Of a stretch of 39,582 nt of DNA, positions 33,026 to 39,582 are shown in pieces. The DNA lies in assembly GCA_964537825.1 (NCBI GenBank), contig CAZIDL010000017.1:1-39582 (forward strand), read 5' to 3'. This stretch comes from CAZIDL01 sp964537825. Its GTDB lineage: Bacteria > Bacteroidota > Bacteroidia > Flavobacteriales_D > CAYVSK01. The position numbers were made by a program, and so were the translations under genes. The notes below the pieces were generated by a model that saw nothing but the letters and a program-made list of their open reading frames with translations, had not been told where the DNA came from and searched no databases. The first letter of the stretch is position 1; every line of letters begins with the position of its first letter.

Positions 33026-33094
33026 GGTGATACGGGCTGTTCTCTCACTATATCTGCTTAAATTCGGAGGATCCCCGCTTATAAGCAGTTATTT

Positions 33095-34489
33095 ATGAAT
33101 TTCGTTCGCACAGCGTGCTTTTTGGTCTTGTTGTCGTTTTTCGCATGCGGATCGGCGAATGAGGCCGAGGAAGCCAGGAATATGGAGAATAGGCAAAAGA
33201 AGGAGCGCACGACGGAAGAAAAGGATCTACGGACGGCAGGGTCAGATATCTCTGTCGAAACCTTGGATCAGAAAGTTCGCTCTTACGTGCGTTCAAATGC
33301 ACAAGGGGATAGCGGTCGCTTCCATATCAAGAAGGACGGCAAGATCCTGAAGTTACGTTTGGTCCGGGTCCACACAGAGAATATCTCCACTTTGGCTCCA
33401 CAGCGCCATTTCGCTTGCGTGGACATGGTCCATACGGACGGGAACCTTTACGACGTGGACTTCTTTCTTGAGGGGACCGAAGGGGGTCTCAAGATCACTC
33501 AGCAGAGCGTTCACAAGCGCAACGGGGTGCCTTTTTATTCATGGGAGCAGAAACCCGATGGTACTTGGCATCGGGTTTCTGTAGAGCGGGCTTCGAAAGA
33601 GGCGAAAGGAGTGAAGGAAAAGCGGGACAGCTTCCGTTTTTATTATGAAGCTACGCTTCCCGAGATCGAAGGGAAAGCAGAGTTATGGATGCCGGTTCCG
33701 AGCAGCGATCGGTTCCAGGACATCGAGGTCCTGGAGATCAATACGCCGGTAAAGCACCGGATGATCCGGAGCAAGGAGTTCGGGAACAAAGTCCTTTATA
33801 TGGAACTGGGTCCGGAACAAAGCGGTGCCAAGATCAAAGCAAGTTACCAAGTACGTCGCAAGGAAAAAGGATCCTATAAGGACAGCAGCGCAACCTCATC
33901 GGAATACTTGAGCTCCAATCCTCTCATACCTGTTAACGATCGTTTTAAGCAGATCGCTCAAAGGGTTTTGGAAGGAAAGAAGGATGAGAGCCAACTCGTA
34001 AGGGCTCGTGCGCTTTATGAACATGTTCTCGACACGATCGCTTACAAGAAGGTCGGTAAATACGGAACGGGTGATGCTTCTTATGCTTGCCGTGCGGGTA
34101 AAGGGAATTGCAGCGAATTCCACTCTTACTTCATCGCCTTGGCCCGGTCAGCGGGAATCCCTGCTCGGTTCTCCATCGGGGCAGGTATACCGGCCGAGCG
34201 GGAAGAAGGAGGGGTGAACGGCTATCATTGCTGGGCTGAATTCCACGCGAACGGCAAATGGTGGCCGGTGGACATCAGCGAAGCGAAGAAATATCCTTCG
34301 CTCAAAGCCTATTACTTCGGACACCATCCGGCGAATCGGATCGAGCTAAGTGATGGACGGCACCTTAAGCTCGATCCGAAACCCGAACAAGGACCGATCC
34401 GCTTTCTTGCCTATCCCCATCTAGAGGTGGAAGGCGAGAAAAAGCCGATCGAGACCGTTTTTACTTTTTCGCGGAGAAGGGTGAGCTGA
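33095..34489 (+). CDS. Transglutaminase-like lipoprotein
   Basis: A 464-residue lipoprotein (MNFVRTACFLVLLSFFAC, lipobox SFFAC). A charged linker leads to an N-terminal beta domain (about 60-170), then a middle beta-rich domain (FRFYYEATLPEIEGKAELWMPVPSSD). A transglutaminase/protease-like core follows with the full catalytic triad: Cys in AGKGNCSEFHSYFIALARSAGIPARF, His in NGYHCWAEFHANGKWWP and Asp in VDISEA. In bacteria this core more often has protease-like or unknown activity than cross-linking activity. A TATATCTG box at 33049-33056 is a possible promoter. No operon partner is evident; the next gene faces it. Confidence 0.88.
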   Translation: MNFVRTACFLVLLSFFACGSANEAEEARNMENRQKKERTTEEKDLRTAGSDISVETLDQKVRSYVRSNAQGDSGRFHIKKDGKILKLRLVRVHTENISTLAPQRHFACVDMVHTDGNLYDVDFFLEGTEGGLKITQQSVHKRNGVPFYSWEQKPDGTWHRVSVERASKEAKGVKEKRDSFRFYYEATLPEIEGKAELWMPVPSSDRFQDIEVLEINTPVKHRMIRSKEFGNKVLYMELGPEQSGAKIKASYQVRRKEKGSYKDSSATSSEYLSSNPLIPVNDRFKQIAQRVLEGKKDESQLVRARALYEHVLDTIAYKKVGKYGTGDASYACRAGKGNCSEFHSYFIALARSAGIPARFSIGAGIPAEREEGGVNGYHCWAEFHANGKWWPVDISEAKKYPSLKAYYFGHHPANRIELSDGRHLKLDPKPEQGPIRFLAYPHLEVEGEKKPIETVFTFSRRRVS

Positions 34490-34523
34490 TCAACCTCTCC
34501 TTTATAGGAAAGAGGCGGCTGGC

Positions 34524-34850
34524 TTATTTATTCGGATGTTCGGAGTCTCCGCCCTCAGGATGCTCCTCTTTTTTGGAATCATCCTCTTTTGGATGTTCGC
34601 TTTTTTTGGCGCTATCCCCTTCGGGATGATCACCATTTTCCCCTTCAGGGTGTTCTTCTTTATCCCCTTCGGGATGTTCGGATTTGCTCTTTTTCTTGGA
34701 TTCCTCTTTTTGTTCCTTCTTGTCCTTTTCGTTATCTCCATTCCCGGAGTTGCCACCTCCTCCGCAGGAACTAAGAGAAGTGGAGATCAAGAAACTGAAT
34801 GCGAGTAGAAAAGTGAAACGAGCAGCGATCTTTTTGGATCGGTTCAGCAT
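34524..34850 (-). CDS. Small lipoprotein with EHPEG repeats
   Basis: A 108-residue lipoprotein. The ATG at 34850 starts a signal sequence ending in the lipobox SLSSC, followed by a GGGG spacer. The rest is low complexity: a Lys/Glu/Asp stretch and then at least five copies of a short E-H-P-E-G or D-H-P-E-G unit separated by acidic or lysine-rich spacers (SEHPEGD, EEHPEGE, GDHPEGD, SEHPKED, EEHPEGG, SEHPNK). The His, Glu and Asp spacing suggests a disordered metal-binding or surface tail, but no function is known to me. It converges with the transglutaminase-like gene. Confidence 0.75.
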   Translation of the reverse strand: MLNRSKKIAARFTFLLAFSFLISTSLSSCGGGGNSGNGDNEKDKKEQKEESKKKSKSEHPEGDKEEHPEGENGDHPEGDSAKKSEHPKEDDSKKEEHPEGGDSEHPNK

Positions 34851-34887
34851 AGCGAGTGTTTTTTTAAGTCGTTGATCAATGATAGCT

Positions 34888-34922
34888 CGAATATAATGCA
34901 GTTTTGAATGCTGCTTTATCAA
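34888..34922 (-). promoter_or_regulatory. Candidate promoter, TTG-N24-TATATTCG
   Basis: On the minus strand TTG (34922-34920) precedes TATATTCG (34895-34888) by 24 bases, the same spacing as the small-RNA promoter. It would give a leader of roughly 30 bases for the EHPEG lipoprotein. Confidence 0.4.
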
Positions 34923-35028
34923 GGGGCGATGGGATAAGGAGAATTCTCAAATGGAGTCTTTTCAGATCGAACTTTAGGGATCATCCCACCGTTATCGATA
35001 AAGAAGCGAGCCCAAAGATCCTGAACCG

Positions 35029-35913
35029 ATGGACTGGTACCATTATCGGGAGCTCTTCTTCGAGTCCTTTGTCAACTACTGGAACTACTTGCTGGGGGAG
35101 ATCACGGACCCCTCTTGGGATAATTATTTCTACTGGCTGATCGGGATCTCCCTTTTCTTTTTCTTCTTCGAAGTGATCCGTCCTTGGTATCAGCGAAAGA
35201 GCATTATATGGCGGGATTTCTGGCTGGATTCCTTCTACATGTTCTTCAACTTCTTCATTTTCTCCCTGATCGGATACAATGCGCTCTCCAATGTCGCGGT
35301 GGAAGCCTTCAACGACTTTCTTGCCCGCTTAGGGATCACGAACACGGTTGCCTTATCGATCGCGAGCTGGCCTATTTGGGGGCAACTCCTTCTGATGTTC
35401 ATTTTGCGCGATTTCATTCAGTGGAACGTACACCGTTGGCTTCACAGCGTTCCGATCCTGTGGGAATTCCACAAAGTCCACCATTCAGCCAAAGAGCTCG
35501 GTTTTGCCACTCACCTCCGCTTCCATTGGATGGAGACCATCGTCTACCGGACGGTCGAATACATTCCTCTGGCCATGATCGGCTTCGGTATCCGGGAATT
35601 CTTCTACGTGCACCTGATCGCCCTGGTTATTGGTCACTTTAATCACTCGAACATCTACGTGCCTCTCGGCCCCCTCAAGTACGTTCTCAACAATCCCCAA
35701 TTCCACAAGTGGCATCACGTGCTCGACCTTCCCGAGCGACGGAAGTACGGCATCAATTTCGCCCTGTCTCTGAGTTTGTGGGATTATCTTTTCGGAACGG
35801 CAGAGGTCCCTTACGAAGGGAGGGACATCAAGCTTGGCTATCCGGAGGACGAGGAGATGCCGAAAGGCTTTTTCGGTCAAGTCCTCTTTCCGTTGACGAA
35901 GCGGAGGAAGTAG
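35029..35913 (+). CDS. Sterol desaturase/fatty acid hydroxylase family membrane enzyme
   Basis: A 294-residue integral membrane di-iron enzyme. Four or five hydrophobic segments are seen (about 35-55, 70-90, 120-140, 180-205). The histidine clusters that bind the metals are in order: RDFIQWNVHRWLH (about 127-139), HKVHHSAKE (about 149), and HSNIYVPLGPLKYVLNNPQFHKWHH near 206-230. All clusters are intact. The family hydroxylates or desaturates lipids such as fatty acids, sterols or carotenoids using oxygen; the substrate is not identifiable here. It stands alone, 179 bases from the divergent EHPEG lipoprotein gene. Confidence 0.9.
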   Translation: MDWYHYRELFFESFVNYWNYLLGEITDPSWDNYFYWLIGISLFFFFFEVIRPWYQRKSIIWRDFWLDSFYMFFNFFIFSLIGYNALSNVAVEAFNDFLARLGITNTVALSIASWPIWGQLLLMFILRDFIQWNVHRWLHSVPILWEFHKVHHSAKELGFATHLRFHWMETIVYRTVEYIPLAMIGFGIREFFYVHLIALVIGHFNHSNIYVPLGPLKYVLNNPQFHKWHHVLDLPERRKYGINFALSLSLWDYLFGTAEVPYEGRDIKLGYPEDEEMPKGFFGQVLFPLTKRRK

Positions 35914-36439
35914 GAAGCGTTCTCAGCGCTCAATGACGATCCCTCGAAGCTTTGATGGATCTAGCCTTCCAGCCCCAAAGAGGGGAAGCCCACCCCATGC
36001 GAACAGGCTTATATCAGCTCCTCCAGCTTTACATCCTCTTCGGGACCATTGACCGCAGGTCTGGGAAAGAAGGAGCAGGGGTGTTTTAGCGGAAAAAGCC
36101 GAAGCCTTCGGCCAACCCTTGATGAACATTCCTCAGGGGGCTGATCGGAAGATCCCCCGAAAAGAGCGAATGGGCGCATAGGATCGATGGGTATTGGGGT
36201 ATTTGGTTCAAAGTAGCATGCCACGGAGAGATCGGTTGCATCTTCGTCCAGGAGGAGCTGTCGCATAAGGCGAGAACCGGCATCGACCCGCTGATCTGCG
36301 AGCATTCATTTCCTCGAGTATTTCGCCTTGAAGGGATAAGAGCAAAAGGGAATACTTCCTCCTTTGAACCTTTCCCCTTTAGTGTTATGATCATTTTGAC
36401 CCGATTATCTTAGTGGCTCCCTTGGACCTCTGAACCAAA
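35914..36439. other. 526-base stretch with no recognised gene
   Basis: No convincing gene is seen. Three short minus-strand frames (up to 102 codons) overlap each other, have Ser/Pro/Arg-rich compositions and match nothing I recognise. A short GCCGA/TCGGC hairpin occurs near 36097-36111. The stretch could be a decayed gene or a long untranslated region for the DUF1232 gene. Confidence 0.4.
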
Positions 36440-36820
36440 GTGCATTTCCAAGTTCCCACCCTTCAGCGACGGGCAAGGGCCCTTAAGAATGGGCTCAAAG
36501 TTCTCCGCGTCGCCCATCGGGAAGGCATAGTCCCTTGGTACGTTAAGCTATTGATCGGGGCTGCTGTGGCTTACGCTTTCAGTCCTCTGGACCTGATCCC
36601 CGACTTCATCCCGGTCCTAGGGCTTGTCGACGACCTGATCATCGTTCCGGCACTGATCTGGCTCATTCTAAAGCTGATCCCTTACGATACGATGGGCTAT
36701 TGTCGCAAGGAGGCTCGGCAAAGGGAACTGAGCACTCGCAGGGATCCGGTGGCCGGGGGCTTCGTGGTAGTGGCCTGGTGCATCATGACCCATTGGCTCG
36801 TATGGATGTTTTGGGGTTGA
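36440..36820 (+). CDS. DUF1232 (YkvA-type) small membrane protein
   Basis: A 126-residue protein with the diagnostic DUF1232 core AYAFSPLDLIPDFIPVLGLVDDLIIVPALIWLILKLIP (about residues 46-83), flanked by an amphipathic basic N-terminus and a second hydrophobic segment at the C-terminus (GGFVVVAWCIMTHWLVWMFWG). The start is a GTG at 36440; no ATG precedes the conserved core. Members are widespread small membrane proteins of unknown function. Confidence 0.88.
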   Translation: MHFQVPTLQRRARALKNGLKVLRVAHREGIVPWYVKLLIGAAVAYAFSPLDLIPDFIPVLGLVDDLIIVPALIWLILKLIPYDTMGYCRKEARQRELSTRRDPVAGGFVVVAWCIMTHWLVWMFWG

Positions 36821-36858
36821 TGCTTCTGTAGGAGAAAGGAGCTTTTATGTCGTACTTT

Positions 36859-36866
36859 TATTTTTG
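36859..36866 (+). promoter_or_regulatory. Bacteroidota -7 element TATTTTTG
   Basis: A perfect TAnnTTTG match 16 bases before the ATG of the LprI-like gene at 36883, placing the start of transcription about 10 bases before the start codon. No good -33 TTG is seen at the usual distance. Confidence 0.4.
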
Positions 36867-36882
36867 ACCAAAACCCAGCTCA

Positions 36883-37314
36883 ATGCGTTCCGTTCCCTTC
36901 TTTTTCTTCGCGTTCTTTTTGAGCACCCTTCTCTTCGGGCAAGCCGGCGACGATCGGAAAGAACATCCGATCGAGACCCGGCTGGAACGATGCCTTTCGG
37001 CCGATACGAACCGGTCCACACTTGCCAGGGTCGAATGCCATAGGACGGCCAGGAAGGAGTGGGATCAACTTTTGAACCGCTATTACGGGAAGCTCATGGA
37101 TACGCTCAGCACCGAGCAAGAAAAGAAGCTAAGGGCTTCCCAACGAAAGTGGCTCGAACATCGGGACAAGGAGTACAAGTTCGTTTTTGCCTTGTATTTG
37201 AGCATGGAAGGCACGATCTGGAAGACCAAAGCGATGGCCAGGAAGGCAAAGATCATTAAGAAAAGGGCCCTCGAGCTCAAGGAGTATTACAAGATCGCCA
37301 CCTATCAAATGTGA
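36883..37314 (+). CDS. LprI-like (DUF1311) secreted protein
   Basis: A 143-residue protein with a signal peptide (MRSVPFFFFAFFLSTLLFGQ) and the lysozyme inhibitor LprI N-terminal-type domain: two cysteines (ERCLSAD, VECHRTA), then WDQLLNRYYGKLMDTLSTEQEKKLRASQRKWLEHRDKEYKF, typical of DUF1311. Characterised relatives include mycobacterial LprI, which inhibits lysozyme, but most members have no assigned role. A perfect promoter box lies upstream at 36859. Confidence 0.85.
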   Translation: MRSVPFFFFAFFLSTLLFGQAGDDRKEHPIETRLERCLSADTNRSTLARVECHRTARKEWDQLLNRYYGKLMDTLSTEQEKKLRASQRKWLEHRDKEYKFVFALYLSMEGTIWKTKAMARKAKIIKKRALELKEYYKIATYQM

Positions 37315-37401
37315 GGAGTGATAGAAGAGAGAAAGGCAGATTCAGCTTCATATGCTTACCGGAACCGAAGTGGAAGAACCACGACCATTTGCAGATCATT
37401 T

Positions 37402-38081
37402 ATGAATCAAAAGCGATTTCCATGCGCTATTCTGCATTCGTCTTTTCCTTTTCCTCCTCGCGGTCCTTCTGAAGGCTTGTGCTTCCGCTGAGCTCATTTC
37501 AGGAAAGGAGGATCTGTCCTACCTTAAGGAGGCGGATACCCTTCAAGTGGATTTCGATTATTCGAACCTTACGATCCAAGGCTTTGGAGATGAAGAGCGT
37601 TTCGTCAAGAACGTCGAGTGGACCGGCGTTGAAAAAGCCAACACAAATGCCCGTCGAGGAGATATGGAAGGAGGTGAAGCGATCTGGGAGAGCATCAAGG
37701 AAGAAACCTATGAGGCCATATTCATAGACAAGTTCAAGGATTATCTGGAAGGATCGGGAGTTCAAGTAAAACGAGAAGTAGAGGGACCCCACATATGTTA
37801 TACAGGTCCATTTGGATTGGATGGACTTGGGCCATTCCGAAGGAATGCTGGAGGATGGTATCAAGAATGAGGATAAGATAGAGGTTGGGGTCAAGGGAAC
37901 ACCAGTAACACTGGATGGCCGTATGTTGATCAGTGGGTCTGAGAGCGGAAATAAAATGACCGAGTTAGAGGTCAACGGGGCTACAGGATCCGACGCTTTG
38001 AGTATCCGGAATCGAATTGCCGGGGCGACCTACCCTTTAGCAAGAAGTTTCGGCAGGTATTTCGGTGATCGATTGGAATAA
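37402..38081 (+). pseudogene. Lipoprotein gene disrupted by two frameshifts
   Basis: Three reading frames join into one protein of about 215-220 residues. A lipoprotein signal (LFLFLLAVLLKACASAE) is open in the frame of 37406-37870 but has no start codon. An ATG at 37402 or 37422 connects to it only by a one-base shift within the C/T-rich 37417-37458. The frame continues through SGKEDLSYLKEADTLQVDFDYSNLTIQGFGDEERFV to VQVKREVEG. An extra C in the run 37787-37790 then throws it out of frame. The next frame continues naturally as PTYVIQVHLDWMDLG...VTLDGRMLISGSESGNKMTELEVNG and ends AGATYPLARSFGRYFGDRLE at 38081. The family is unknown. Both shifts are at short homopolymers, so sequencing error is possible. 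Confidence 0.65.
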
Positions 38082-38355
38082 GGGGGATAAAAGGGGTGCT
38101 TTTCGGCTTTATAGAGGGAGAACACTGGTCCTTAAGAAGGACCATTAGTGGGAGAATACCGATAACTGGAAGAACAAAGAATACCAGTAGCAAAGTTCAT
38201 AGATGCTGGAATGAGCTCGGAACTTCTCGGGAGATCAGCAATCGCTACAGAGCCCTTTATCAAAAGCAATGAACAAGTTCTTGAGCTGAGGGGTAAGCCA
38301 TTCCTTTCAGCTACGCAGGATAAAAGATCGGACCTCCTTACGCGGACAATGCCCA
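38082..38355. other. Gap with weak coding-like signal, no gene called
   Basis: A plus-strand frame is open from 38160 (after a stop) to the TGA at about 38380. It reads LEEQRIPVAKFIDAGMSSELLGRSAIATEPFIKSNEQVLELRGKPFLSATQDK..., which looks protein-like, but it has no good start and enters the methyltransferase gene. The opposite frame (38132-38359) is Ser/Arg-rich and unconvincing. It may be another fragment of decayed sequence next to the frameshifted lipoprotein. Confidence 0.3.
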
Positions 38356-38970
38356 TCACCTTTTTCGTTCAAAAGCGGTGAAAATGAACTCTTGTTCCGC
38401 TCCTTGTGGTGTCAGGTGAATTTCCCGCCAAGTCTTGATAGGATGGAAGGTGTCGGAGAAGGTCCGTTCCATCTTCGCCTCATCGTACTGTTCCACGGGT
38501 AGGCCGCTACATTTTTCCGGACCATTGTCCGAAAATGTTCCTATCAGCATATAGCGGTTCGCGGCCTCTTCGACGAGTTGGACGTATCGTTTGATGCTGG
38601 CCGGATCGGTCAGAAAATGAAAGGTGGCTCGGTCGTGCCATAGGTCGTAAGAACGGGATGGGTTGAATTCCGTCGCGTCCGATACGATCCATTCCACCCG
38701 ATCCGCTTTATCACCCAGCCGTTTTTGAGCTTTCTCCAATGCCTTAGCGGAAAGATCGAGCACGCTCAGATCCTTGAAACCCTCCTCTATAAGGAAGTCC
38801 ACGAGTTTGCTATCCCCGCCGCCGATATCGATGATCGGAGCATCTTCAGGGAGTTCCAGTTCATGGATGAGGTCCAGGGAGCCCTGGGGCTTTTCCTGGG
38901 TCCAACTGACTTCCTGGGGTCCCTTTTCCTCATAGATCTTTTCCCAATGGTCTTGCAGTTCTTCGGTCAT
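38356..38970 (-). CDS. Class I SAM-dependent methyltransferase
   Basis: A 204-residue methyltransferase. The SAM-binding motif I is APIIDIGGGDSKLVDFLIEEGF (about 44-65), with the motif II acidic residue in LSVLDLSAKALEKAQKRL, motif III around VEWIVSDATEF and YDLWHDRATFHFLTDPASIKRYVQLV. The C-terminus EFIFTAFERKR is a normal final strand. This resembles the family of small thiopurine or tellurite-resistance-like methyltransferases that recognise small molecules, but the substrate is unknown. It starts five bases after the nucleoside phosphorylase gene ends, so the two are co-transcribed. Confidence 0.88.
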   Translation of the reverse strand: MTEELQDHWEKIYEEKGPQEVSWTQEKPQGSLDLIHELELPEDAPIIDIGGGDSKLVDFLIEEGFKDLSVLDLSAKALEKAQKRLGDKADRVEWIVSDATEFNPSRSYDLWHDRATFHFLTDPASIKRYVQLVEEAANRYMLIGTFSDNGPEKCSGLPVEQYDEAKMERTFSDTFHPIKTWREIHLTPQGAEQEFIFTAFERKR

Positions 38971-38975
38971 CAGTC

Positions 38976-39582
38976 TTAGTTTTCAGGTTCCAAACTTTCG
39001 ATCAAGTGTTCCAACAGGCAAAGAGCGTTGAGGCTTCCAAAGGCCTCACCTTTTTCGAAATCCCCTTCCTCTTGAGCCATCGTATTCGTCAGGTGAGCGA
39101 AGCAGAGGACATCCCGCCCTTTTGCTTCAGCGAACGCATAGAGGGCAGCAGCTTCCATCTCCACGCAGGTCACTCCATCCGCCTTCATGGCCTCGAGGGC
39201 TGAAGGGGTTTCCCGATAAGGGGCGTCCGTCGTCCAACTTTTCGCTTCGAAGCAAGGCATCCCTGCCTTTTCCCTCAGCTTATCGATCAGGTCCTGTCGG
39301 GGTCGAGAAGGACGATCCGAAGGCTGATAATGATAGCTCGTTCCTTCATCTCGGAGCGCTTCCGTGATCAGTGCGAAATCCTGAGGAGGAGCTTCTTCCT
39401 GGATGACCCCGGCCGAAGTGATGCTCACTAAGAGCTGGCACCCGGAAACGAAGAGTTGTTCTGCAACGAGCGTGGCGTAAGGGGCACCGACCGCACAAGG
39501 AAGGATCCCGATCTTTCGGCCTTTCAGTTCCGTATCGTAGAGGGAGGAATGGTAGCAGGCCCAATAAGGGTCTTTTTCAGCC
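38976..39582 (-). CDS. Nucleoside phosphorylase, uridine phosphorylase-like (partial)
   Basis: The last 202 residues of a PNP/UDP-family phosphorylase, open to the window edge (its N-terminus lies beyond 39582). Visible are KGRKIGILPCAVGAPYATLVAEQLFVSGCQLLVSITSAG (the sugar/phosphate region), AKSWTTDAPYRETPSALEAMKADGVTCVEMEAAALYAFAEAKG (family signature with the nucleoside-binding EMEAAAL) and a helical end. The family cleaves nucleosides with phosphate to base and pentose 1-phosphate. The internal GTG at 39428 is not the true start. Confidence 0.88.
   Translation of the reverse strand, partial: AEKDPYWACYHSSLYDTELKGRKIGILPCAVGAPYATLVAEQLFVSGCQLLVSITSAGVIQEEAPPQDFALITEALRDEGTSYHYQPSDRPSRPRQDLIDKLREKAGMPCFEAKSWTTDAPYRETPSALEAMKADGVTCVEMEAAALYAFAEAKGRDVLCFAHLTNTMAQEEGDFEKGEAFGSLNALCLLEHLIESLEPEN

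Noticed and set aside
36009..36305. 98-codon minus-strand frame in the 35914-36439 gap
   Set aside because: Composition is Pro/Arg/Ser-rich, other frames overlap it, and no start or ribosome-binding context supports it.
38132..38359. Minus-strand frame starting at the methyltransferase stop codon (TGATG overlap)
   Set aside because: The start arrangement looks good, but the protein is Ser/Arg-rich without structure, and the opposite frame is more protein-like.
1..39582. Integrative element, prophage or CRISPR in the window
   Set aside because: No integrase, transposase, phage gene, tRNA-end repeat or spaced direct repeats were found; gene style is uniform apart from 37400-38380.

Overview
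The window comes from a member of the Bacteroidota, most likely a gliding or gliding-derived flavobacterium-like lineage. The evidence is a gldA-gldF-gldG cluster, a large secreted protein with SprB repeats and a type B type IX secretion (T9SS) sorting domain, a TonB-dependent receptor with a carboxypeptidase-like N-terminal domain, a periplasmic-propeller SpoIIE phosphatase, and promoters of the Bacteroidota type (TAnnTTTG or TAnnTTCG with an upstream TTG). Base composition looks near 50% GC, high for the class. No rRNA, tRNA, CRISPR array, insertion sequence or prophage gene was seen. Placement below phylum is a guess.

Layout. 1-2984: tail of an unknown gene, a hairpin, then a TolC-type outer membrane factor and a HlyD/MacA-type adaptor. 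3058-7963: an MsbA-type ABC exporter, two tandem paralogous GT2-like glycosyltransferases and a GT4 glycosyltransferase, probably a lipopolysaccharide or surface glycan set. 8197-12003: a 1268-residue T9SS cargo protein, closed by a strong terminator. 12082-17215: thiamine biosynthesis in two divergent arms. The minus arm carries thiE and a TenI-like paralogue. The plus arm carries thiD-tenA-thiO-thiS-thiG behind a TPP riboswitch. 17220-19077: two small secreted proteins and a NarL-type response regulator, all minus strand. 19307-19477: a rod-shaped small RNA on the minus strand with its own promoter and terminator, best read as a 6S-like RNA. 19719-23159: a hybrid signalling phosphatase. 23392-24222: a sulfotransferase-like protein.

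24250-28434 is a likely PQQ module. A TonB-dependent receptor resembling the PQQ importer PqqU (YncD) diverges from a PQQ-dependent dehydrogenase lipoprotein that overlaps a c-type cytochrome. 28490-32765: gldA, gldF, gldG and a DUF4340 protein in one minus-strand operon. 32869-33025 is a run of hairpins without a gene. 33095-37314: a transglutaminase-like lipoprotein, a small His/Pro/acidic-repeat lipoprotein, a sterol-desaturase-family enzyme, a DUF1232 protein and an LprI-like protein, with a 526-base stretch in between where no gene is recognised. 37402-38081: a lipoprotein gene broken by two single-base frameshifts. 38356-39582: a methyltransferase and the 3' part of a nucleoside phosphorylase gene cut by the window edge.

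All functional calls rest on reading motifs in the translations. No database search was run. The most interesting items are the 6S-like RNA, the PQQ uptake-and-use module, the extended TPP aptamer, the hairpin array next to gldA and the marked GATC excess.
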